Shown here in pieces: positions 1 to 4,569 of a stretch of 9,301 bases of DNA. The stretch comes from Actinomycetota bacterium (lineage in GTDB: Bacteria; Actinomycetota; UBA4738). The notes under the pieces are model-generated. The model was given only the letters and a program-made list of their open reading frames with translations. It was not told the DNA's origin and did no database searches. Numbering within the stretch: the first letter of the stretch is position 1; every line of letters starts with the position of its first letter. The stretch lies in the NCBI GenBank assembly GCA_005885025.1, contig VAYC01000103.1:1-9301 (forward strand). Reading direction: 5' to 3'. Made by a program: the position numbers and the translations under genes.

Positions 1-126
1 CCGGTCCCGATCTCCAGGGCCACTGCCCCGGCTCGAACGGGAGACAAGATCGCCTGTCCCTGGTGCGGCAGCTTCTCGCTCCCCGGCCCCGGGTGCGACG
101 CTTGCGGGTCGCCCCTCACGGGTTAG
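1..126 (+). CDS. C-terminal fragment of a zinc-ribbon protein
   Basis: Reading from base 1 in the first frame gives 41 codons ending in TAG at 124-126. The residues end in CPWCG, an eight-residue linker rich in Pro and Gly, then CDACGSPLTG and stop. Two CxxC knuckles eleven residues apart are the signature of a treble-clef or zinc-ribbon metal site, so one structural zinc is expected. The residues before the ribbon (Pro/Ala/Arg/Thr-rich) look like a flexible linker. The start and main domain lie outside the window, so the protein's role cannot be told. Such ribbons often sit at the C-terminus of bacterial membrane or regulatory proteins. The gene converges on the sugar dehydrogenase gene, with 53 bases between the stops. 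The zinc ribbon is seen directly; the existence of a larger gene is inferred. Confidence 0.6.
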   Translation, partial: PVPISRATAPARTGDKIACPWCGSFSLPGPGCDACGSPLTG

Positions 127-179
127 CCGCCCGCAGCCACGAGCCCTGAGGGACTCTTCGGAGGAAGTCGGGATCCGAG

Positions 180-1307
180 CTAGGTGGTCAGGAAGTAGAC
201 GGATCCGTCGATCGAGATGACGAACAGAGCGCCCGCGTTTCCCTGAGCGAAGGACACGATGTTGGACACCGTTCCCGAGATTCCCATCCGGGCCGGGCTG
301 CTTCCAGGCTTCCTCTGCCAGATGTTGCCGCTGCACAGATCCGCGTACAGGTAGTAGCCGTACAGGCTGGTCATGATTCCTCGGTATGTGTAGCCGCCGA
401 TGACCGAGCAATTGCCCCCGGCGTGGGAGTACTGGGCGAAGGGCCAGGTCAACCGGGACTCGTTGATCGTCTGACTGTGGTAGAGGTGGGTTCCTTCGTA
501 CTTCCTCCACCCGAAGTTCAGCCCCGGGGTGGTCCCGTGCTTGATGAAGTCGAGCTCCTCCCAGCTGTCCTGCCCGACGTCCCCGATCCGAAGGTCCCCG
601 TTCAGGCGGTCGAACGAGAAGCGCCATGGGTTCCGCAGTCCATAGGCATAGATCTGCGGGGTCGGGGTGGCCGCGTTCACGTCCATCCGGAGAAGCTTCC
701 CGAGCAGCGATGACTGGTTCTGGGCATTGTTGTTGGGGTCGCCGCCGCTGCCGCCGTCACCCGTGCCGAAGTAGAGCATCGCTTGGCCGCTCTGGGCCGC
801 AATGGGATCGAACTGGAGCATGCCGCCATTGTGGTTCTGGTACGTGGGGTGGGGGATGGTGACCAGGACCCTCCTGGAGGACGCGTCGGCCCGGTCGGTA
901 TTGGTGGCGCTTCTCACAAACCGCGCGATCACGATGTTCCCCGAGAGGTTCGTGTAATAGACGTACAAGCGTCGATTCGACGCGTAGGCAGGATCGAAGG
1001 CCATCGACAGGAGCCCCTGCTCGTTGCCCTTGGACACTGATGAGGCCATGTTCAGGAAGGGCGTCGCCTTGAGCTTCCAGTCGTCCGAGATGCGAATCAG
1101 CCCGCCCTTCTCCACCACGAAGAAGCGGTGGTTGTTCCCGGGGGCGGGGACCATGTACACGGGCTGATTGAGGCCGGAGAGCTTCCGGATCAGCCGATAG
1201 CTGGTCGCCGCGTGGGTTTGAGAAGCTGCCGCAAAGGCGAGCGAAGCGGACACGACGGCGACGAGGCCAGCCCGCCACGACCGCCGCCCAATGCTGGTTC
1301 CTACCAT
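180..1307 (-). CDS. Exported PQQ-dependent sugar dehydrogenase (GSDH/sorbosone dehydrogenase family)
   Basis: The 375-residue protein has an N-terminal signal peptide: Arg residues at 8, 9 and 12, a hydrophobic core at about 14-28, and a likely cut after THA near residue 33. The rest matches the six-bladed beta-propeller quinoprotein family of soluble glucose and sorbosone dehydrogenases, which oxidise sugars outside the cytoplasm using PQQ. Visible family motifs are GNEQGLLSMAFDP (94-106), NHNGG (158-162, with His159 at the position of the catalytic base), GTGDGGSGGDPNNNAQN (181-197), YGLRNPWRFSFD (222-233), IGDVGQDSWEELD (241-253) and NFGWRKYEG (264-272). Cys300 and Cys325 could form a disulfide. 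The substrate cannot be read from the sequence, and some members of this family act on other carbohydrates. Length and motifs are complete. The ATG at 1305-1307 is preceded only by a weak GGGAA-type ribosome site. It may be cotranscribed with the small gene 76 bases upstream. Confidence 0.9.
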   Translation of the reverse strand: MVGTSIGRRSWRAGLVAVVSASLAFAAASQTHAATSYRLIRKLSGLNQPVYMVPAPGNNHRFFVVEKGGLIRISDDWKLKATPFLNMASSVSKGNEQGLLSMAFDPAYASNRRLYVYYTNLSGNIVIARFVRSATNTDRADASSRRVLVTIPHPTYQNHNGGMLQFDPIAAQSGQAMLYFGTGDGGSGGDPNNNAQNQSSLLGKLLRMDVNAATPTPQIYAYGLRNPWRFSFDRLNGDLRIGDVGQDSWEELDFIKHGTTPGLNFGWRKYEGTHLYHSQTINESRLTWPFAQYSHAGGNCSVIGGYTYRGIMTSLYGYYLYADLCSGNIWQRKPGSSPARMGISGTVSNIVSFAQGNAGALFVISIDGSVYFLTT

Positions 1308-1383
1308 GTTCCCGGTATCGGCAGGCCCGGGGACGCCGTGGATGAGCCGAAAGACCGGAAAGCTTGCGCGCCGCGGCGGACGA

Positions 1384-1674
1384 CTAGCAGGCGGCCCGGG
1401 CTACCACCTGTTCGCAGGAGGAAGCCGGGAGGACCTCCACGCTCCCCATCTGGCCGAACGGCGTCATGTACTCGCTCACCGTCTGCTGATCGGGGGCGTC
1501 CACGATGAGGTAGAGAGTGTGGCCGCCGTCAACAACGCCCTCTCCGTGGATCTCGACCCCGAACGGCTGGGCGCCGGCCTTCGAGACGTGCTGAGCCAGC
1601 ATGGGGGCGATCTGCGGATCCCCGGCGGGGCACGTCTCTGCCGAATGCTGGTGCTTGACGATGAACAACGCCAT
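1384..1674 (-). CDS. Small conserved-looking protein with an N-terminal HxH...CP motif
   Basis: This 96-residue protein starts at the ATG at 1672-1674, because AGGAAGGA lies about six bases upstream; an ATG 36 bases further up has no such site. It begins MALFIVKHQHSAETCPAGDP and later has GVEIHGEGVVDGGHTLYLIV and SVEVLPASSCEQVVARAAC. The alternating pattern of strand (2-7), helix (20-33), strand (36-44), strand (52-58), helix (63-72) and strand (78-83) suggests a ferredoxin-like alpha/beta sandwich of the dimeric alpha/beta-barrel kind. Small actinobacterial proteins with a similar HxH and Cys-Pro start are known to me only as uncharacterised. There is no signal peptide. The gene lies between DUF2017 (59-base gap) and the sugar dehydrogenase, all on the same strand. 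Its function is unknown; the paired His and the three Cys residues (15, 87, 96) could bind metal or do redox chemistry, but that is a guess. Confidence 0.75.
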   Translation of the reverse strand: MALFIVKHQHSAETCPAGDPQIAPMLAQHVSKAGAQPFGVEIHGEGVVDGGHTLYLIVDAPDQQTVSEYMTPFGQMGSVEVLPASSCEQVVARAAC

Positions 1675-1733
1675 GACGGTCCTTCCTTCCTCACAGATGG
1701 GGACCCGCATTCAAGGCTTCCGCTCAGGACCTG

Positions 1734-2258
1734 TCAACCGGTGGGTGCCTGGTCGGAGCCACCCCCAGGCTGGGTACCGGCGGGGTCCATGTTCCCGGCG
1801 AGAGCCTCCACGATCTGCTCCTCCAGCCACCCGAGGTAGAAGTAGAGGGCGAGGCCAGGAGCATTCGGATCGTCTTCCGGCATCTGTCGCTCGTAGGTTT
1901 CCTCCGTGACGTCCAGCTTGGTCCCAAGCACGAGGCGGAGGTCGTTGACGGCCCCGAGCCAGGAGACGAGCTGGTCCTCCGTCAGACGGCGGGCGTCCAG
2001 GGTCGACTCCATGACGCGAAGAGCCTCGAGATGGCTCTCTAGGAGGTCGTCCCGGACCAGGCGGCGGTATTCGGCGCTCGCCTCGGGGTCGTCGGCGTAA
2101 CCGGGTGGGAACAGCCGCCCCACTGCCGGGTCCTCGGTGGGCAAGATCTCCCGAAGCTGGGCGGGCAACGATCGGAGGACCTCGAGCTCCTCTCGAGGGA
2201 GGCGGATCTCGAACTCACCGCGCCTTGTGGGTCTCACTCTTCGTTGCGCGTCGGGCAT
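1734..2258 (-). CDS. DUF2017 family protein
   Basis: This 174-residue, acidic, largely helical soluble protein matches the DUF2017 family as I know it. That family is found mainly in actinobacteria and is typically encoded next to clpS. Recognisable stretches are the N-terminal GEFEIRLPREELEVLRSLP (14-32), the segment PAVGRLFPPGYADD (44-57), the block EYRRLVRDDLLESHLEAL (63-80), and WLGAVNDLRLVLGTKLDV (99-116), followed by YFYLGWLEEQIVEAL near the end. The last 20 or so residues (Pro, Gly, Gln) look disordered. It begins 12 bases after the clpS stop, so the two are almost certainly one transcript. The biochemical role is unknown; conserved pairing with the ClpS adaptor suggests a link to Clp proteolysis, which is inference. 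The ATG at 2256-2258 has only a weak purine-rich ribosome site (AGAGGCGCAGG). Confidence 0.85.
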   Translation of the reverse strand: MPDAQRRVRPTRRGEFEIRLPREELEVLRSLPAQLREILPTEDPAVGRLFPPGYADDPEASAEYRRLVRDDLLESHLEALRVMESTLDARRLTEDQLVSWLGAVNDLRLVLGTKLDVTEETYERQMPEDDPNAPGLALYFYLGWLEEQIVEALAGNMDPAGTQPGGGSDQAPTG

Positions 2259-2270
2259 GGGCCTGCGCCT

Positions 2271-2567
2271 CTACGACGGGTGCTCCATCGTGGCCCACAA
2301 GCCGTGGGCGTGGAGCCGGTACGTATCGAATTCGGCCTTCTCCTTCGCGCCGCTGGAGACGACGGCTTTCCCCCTGTGATGCACGTCGAGCATCAGCTTG
2401 GTGGCCTTCTCCAAGCTGTAGCCGAACAGCTTCTGGAACACGTAGGTGACGTACGACATCAGGTTGATCGGATCGTTCCAGCAGATGACCAGCCAGGGGC
2501 GGTCTGGGGTGATGAGGTCCTTGCCTGACGGGCGGTCGGTCTGCACGGGAGCCGTGGAGGCGCTCAT
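2271..2567 (-). CDS. clpS: ATP-dependent Clp protease adaptor ClpS
   Basis: The 98-residue product is a full-length ClpS. ClpS binds the N-domain of ClpA or ClpC and hands over proteins with bulky hydrophobic N-terminal residues (N-degrons) for ClpP degradation in the cytoplasm. After a disordered N-terminal tail (1-23) it shows the hallmark WNDPINLMSYVTYVFQKLFG (30-49), with Asn31 and Asp32 in the positions that hold the substrate's alpha-amino group. MLDVHHRGKAVV (59-70) follows, with the conserved His and the surface that touches the Clp ATPase. The C-terminus (AEFDTYRLHAHGLWATME) completes the fold. It is the first gene of the clpS-DUF2017 unit and diverges from the PadR repressor gene, with 101 bases between starts. 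The ATG at 2565-2567 follows a GGCGGG stretch, so the ribosome site is poor. A TATAGC-like -10 box on this strand overlaps the palindrome at 2618-2636. Confidence 0.93.
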   Translation of the reverse strand: MSASTAPVQTDRPSGKDLITPDRPWLVICWNDPINLMSYVTYVFQKLFGYSLEKATKLMLDVHHRGKAVVSSGAKEKAEFDTYRLHAHGLWATMEHPS

Positions 2568-2594
2568 CCCGCCAATTGTCTCAGCCGCCCCCGG

Positions 2595-2623
2595 TTGCCT
2601 GCCCAGCCCAACCGTGCTATATC
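2595..2623 (+). promoter_or_regulatory. Promoter of the PadR repressor gene
   Basis: TTGCCT (2595-2600) and TATATC (2618-2623) are separated by exactly 17 bases. Each hexamer matches four of six positions of the housekeeping sigma-70 consensus. The predicted transcription start is near 2630, leaving a leader of about 40 bases with the ribosome site at 2656-2663. The -10 box forms most of the left arm of the palindrome described next. The spacing and box match are seen directly; promoter activity is inferred. Confidence 0.55.
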
Positions 2624-2636
2624 AGCCGTTGATATA
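2618..2636. promoter_or_regulatory. Perfect inverted repeat, probable PadR operator
   Basis: TATATCA and TGATATA form a perfect seven-base inverted repeat around a five-base centre (GCCGT). It sits 33 bases upstream of the PadR start and covers the promoter's -10 box. The right arm is part of a second, eight-base palindrome, GATATATC (2631-2638). PadR proteins bind as dimers to AT-rich palindromes and commonly repress their own gene, so autoregulation fits. The same site lies about 30-50 bases upstream of clpS on the other strand, so effects on clpS are possible. The symmetry is seen; the binding protein is inferred. Confidence 0.6.
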
Positions 2637-2668
2637 TCGAAACCTCGCCACATTCGGGGAGGACCGCC

Positions 2669-3052
2669 ATGCCGCGCCGGAGACCACCGGAACACGTGGA
2701 CCCCGCGCCGCCCACACCGGCCATGTTCCACATGTTGCTCGCCCTGGCCGCGGGAGAGATGCACGGGTACGCGATCATGCGCGAGGTCGCCATCCTCTCC
2801 GACGGTCAGATGAGCATCGGCCCGGGCACGCTGTACGGCTCGATCAAGAAGATGCTGGCCGGAGGGCTCATCGAGGAGTCTCATCGTCGTCCCGATCCCG
2901 AGCTCGACGACGAGCGCCGCCGCTATTACCGGGTCACCGAAGCCGGCCGACGCGTGGTGGTGGCCGAGGCGGAGCGTCTGTCCAGATTGGTGCGGGAGGC
3001 CCGGGCCCGCCGGCTCCTCGGCCCCGCAGCCGGGATCCAGCGAGCGACCTGA
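2669..3052 (+). CDS. PadR family transcriptional regulator
   Basis: This 127-residue protein has the PadR winged helix-turn-helix domain. Visible motifs are the helix FHMLLALAAGEMHGYAIMREV (20-40), the recognition region GQMSIGPGTLYGSIKKMLAGGLIEES (46-71) containing the near-invariant GTLYGSIKKM, and the wing RRRYYRVTEAGRRV (83-96). A short C-terminal dimerisation helix follows, as in the small PadR subgroup. Such repressors sense small molecules or envelope stress and usually control an adjacent transporter. Here the next gene is an ADOP-like permease remnant, the usual partner of small PadRs in many soil bacteria, so the regulated transporter appears to have been lost. GGGGAGGA (2656-2663) lies five bases from the ATG at 2669, a strong ribosome site. 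An inverted repeat over its promoter suggests autorepression. Confidence 0.9.
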   Translation: MPRRRPPEHVDPAPPTPAMFHMLLALAAGEMHGYAIMREVAILSDGQMSIGPGTLYGSIKKMLAGGLIEESHRRPDPELDDERRRYYRVTEAGRRVVVAEAERLSRLVREARARRLLGPAAGIQRAT

Positions 3053-3053
3053 G

Positions 3054-3177
3054 ATGCAGAGCGGCCCAGGCCCGGGACCTTCGATGACGGACCATCAGGC
3101 CCGCCGCCTGCGCCGGCACGTGTCGCTCTACGGGCGGCTCCTGAGGCTCTATCCGTGGCGATTCCGAGGAGACTTCC
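3054..3177 (+). pseudogene. N-terminal remnant of a PadR-associated (ADOP-like) ABC permease
   Basis: One base after the PadR stop, an ATG at 3054 (or the in-frame ATG at 3084) opens a frame containing LYGRLLRLYPWRFRGDF. This resembles the opening segment of the large MacB/FtsX-type permeases called ADOPs, in which a short amphipathic start of the type LYRxLLRLYPRxFRxxxGDEM precedes the first membrane helix. Those permeases are hundreds of residues long and commonly sit directly behind padR. Here the match stops after about 40 residues and the sequence changes to DppB-like residues. Nothing of the remaining permease is visible before the next gene. I read it as what is left after a deletion that joined two transporter genes. 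The resemblance rests on a short motif, so the family call is moderate. The exact junction is somewhere between about 3165 and 3200. Confidence 0.5.
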
Positions 3178-3888
3178 CCGACATCCGAAGCGCGCTGGCC
3201 AACAGTTGGTCCTCGGCCTAACGTCGACGGCGTTCTCGCTCATGATCGGAATCGGGATCGGTTTGTACTCGGCGTGCGGCAATACTCGCTGTTCGACCAC
3301 GTGGTCACCGGGAGCGCCTTCCTCGGCCTGTCCATGCCCAACTTCTGGTTCGCCCTGCTGCTCCAGGTGTTCTTCGGGATCTATCTGACGAAGTGGCTGG
3401 GGCTGCACGAGCCGATCTTCGCCACGGCTGGAATGGTTCGGCCCGGAAGCCAGGGGTTCGACCTCCTGGACCGGCTTCGACATCTGGTCCTTCCGATGCT
3501 GGTCCTCTCTGTCCAGGAGATCGCGCTGTTCAGCCGGTACATGCGCGCCTCGATGCTGGAGGTGCTCCACACCGACTACCTGAGGACCGCCCGGGCCAAA
3601 GGCCTTCGGGAAGGACGGGTCATCTTCCGGCACGCCATGCGAAACGCCCTCATCCCGATCACGACGGTAGCGGCCCTCTCCTTCGGTGCGGTCGCCGGGG
3701 GCCTGATCATCACCGCGACGATCTTCGAGTGGCCGGGCATGGGCCGGCTGTTCGTGCAATCGATGTTCCGAGGCGACTACCTGGTCGTCCTCCCGTGGGT
3801 CATGGTGACCGTCACGTTCGTCATCTTCTTCAACCTGGTGGCCGACGTGATGTACGCGGTCCTGGACCCGCGGATCCGGTACGGGTGA
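3178..3888 (+). pseudogene. Truncated, frameshifted DppB-type oligopeptide ABC transporter permease
   Basis: The sequence encodes the C-terminal two-thirds of a dipeptide/oligopeptide (DppB/OppB-like) inner-membrane permease in three consecutive frames. Frame one gives about DIRSALANS to 3205. Frame two starts at 3206 with LVLGLTSTAFSLMIGIGIG. Frame three starts at 3274 with VRQYSLFDHV and continues to the stop at 3886-3888. Frame three holds the diagnostic EAA loop, DYLRTARAKGLREGRVIFRH followed by AMRNALIP, then GAVAGGLIITATIFEWPGMG and the family's usual ending, AVLDPRIRYG. One extra base near 3205 and one near 3273 would restore a single frame. Roughly the first 90-100 residues, including the first membrane helix, are missing and replaced by the ADOP-like start. 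No partner permease, ATPase or binding protein follows, so a working importer is not encoded here. The longest intact piece is a GTG-started frame from 3274 (204 residues). Confidence 0.8.
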
Positions 3889-3901
3889 CCCGCCGAGCGC
3901 T

Positions 3902-3907
3902 TATCCT
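3902..3907 (+). promoter_or_regulatory. Possible -10 box for a leaderless transcript of the DUF2277 gene
   Basis: TATCCT ends six bases before the ATG at 3914. In actinobacteria this spacing places the transcription start on the A of the start codon, giving a leaderless mRNA. No ribosome site is visible upstream of this ATG, which supports that reading. No convincing -35 box is seen at the usual distance. Confidence 0.4.
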
Positions 3908-3913
3908 GGCCTC

Positions 3914-4138
3914 ATGTGCAGGAGCATCAAGACCCTCCGTCGCCCGGACCAGCCGGCGACGGACGAGGAGATCCAAGCCGCTGCCCTCCAGTTCGTTCGG
4001 AAGGTCAGCGGGTACCGCTCGCCCTCGAAGGTCAACACAACCGCATTCGACCAGGCGGTGGAGCAGGTCACGGAGGCCTCTCGCCGATTGCTGAGCTCAT
4101 TGCGGCCGGGGGCGAGGGCTGGGGCAGACCCGGAATGA
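3914..4138 (+). CDS. DUF2277 domain-containing protein
   Basis: The 74-residue product begins MCRSIKTLRRPDQPATDEEI and continues with AAALQFVRKVSGYRSPSKVN and AFDQAVEQVTEASRRLLSSL. This matches the small DUF2277 family across its whole length: a conserved N-terminal MCR-IKTLR, a Pro-rich turn, then two helices around a VRKVSG motif. The role is unknown. The conserved Cys2 next to the initiator Met is a notable family trait and could be a modification or metal-contact site, but this is not established to my knowledge. The last dozen residues (RPGARAGADPE) look like a disordered tail. Its stop overlaps the next start in an ATGA arrangement, so translation of the two is probably coupled. The start has no ribosome site but a -10-like box six bases away. 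Confidence 0.88.
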   Translation: MCRSIKTLRRPDQPATDEEIQAAALQFVRKVSGYRSPSKVNTTAFDQAVEQVTEASRRLLSSLRPGARAGADPE

Positions 4139-4563
4139 GGGCCTATCCATCGGAGGACGGCCAGGCTGCGTTCGTGAGCCTCGCCCGGGGTGAGGACCTC
4201 CTAGAAGGGCTGAACGAGGCCGTGAGAGAGCTCGGCGTGGAGGCCGGGACGCTCCAGGTCATCGGCGGGTTGGAGGAGGCGACGGTCGGCTACTTCGACC
4301 CGAAATCGGGGGAGTACCGGAAGATCCCCACCGGGCACGTGGAGATCAGCTCGGGTTTGGGGAACGTCTCGATCCGGGACGGGAAGCCGTTCATCCACCT
4401 CCACCTCGTCCTGTCCGGGCCGGACGGCTCGAGCGTCGGGGGACACGCCATGGAAGGGTGCCGGGCCTACGTGGTCGAGGCCTACCTCCGGAAGCTGGGA
4501 GGGCCGCCGCCGGTGCGACAGCAGGTTCCTGGAATGACTCTCAAGGTCTGGCCGGGGACCTAG
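4135..4563 (+). CDS. PPC (DUF296) domain-containing DNA-binding-like protein
   Basis: The 142-residue protein is a single PPC/DUF296 domain. Motifs include GVEAGTLQVIGGLEEATVGY (34-53), EISSGLGNVSIRDGKPFIHL (70-89) continuing into HLVLSGPDG (90-98), and VGGHAMEGCRAYVVEAYL (101-118). His88, His90 and His104 match the histidines that bind a metal in stand-alone bacterial and archaeal PPC proteins, which form trimers. In plants the same fold is joined to AT-hooks and acts on chromatin; the bacterial stand-alone proteins have no settled function, so DNA binding should not be assumed. I chose the ATG at 4135 because it overlaps the DUF2277 stop (ATGA at 4135-4138) and fits the family's usual length of about 140 residues. 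The same frame is open further upstream, inside DUF2277, but those residues do not belong to the domain. It converges on the FtsH-like gene with six bases between stops. Confidence 0.88.
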   Translation: MRAYPSEDGQAAFVSLARGEDLLEGLNEAVRELGVEAGTLQVIGGLEEATVGYFDPKSGEYRKIPTGHVEISSGLGNVSIRDGKPFIHLHLVLSGPDGSSVGGHAMEGCRAYVVEAYLRKLGGPPPVRQQVPGMTLKVWPGT

Positions 4564-4569
4564 CCCCCG

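Noticed and set aside
141..156. A terminator hairpin between the zinc-ribbon gene and the sugar dehydrogenase gene
   Set aside because: Only about six pairs form, including a mismatch or wobble, with a very small loop and no T-run on either strand.
3201..3277. Programmed ribosomal frameshifting in the dppB region
   Set aside because: There is no slippery heptamer or strong downstream structure at either break. Two shifts in 70 bases within a truncated gene fit decay or sequence error better.
3155..3388. A separate 77-residue gene starting at the ATG at 3155
   Set aside because: Only its middle part (LVLGLTSTAFSLMIGIGIGL) is protein-like. That stretch continues DppB residues from the frames on each side, so it is one segment of a frameshifted gene.
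2926..3759. A 277-codon minus-strand open frame across padR and the dppB remnant
   Set aside because: It has low-complexity Arg/Gly/Pro/Asp-rich residues and no recognisable motif, while both plus-strand genes beneath it are recognisable families.
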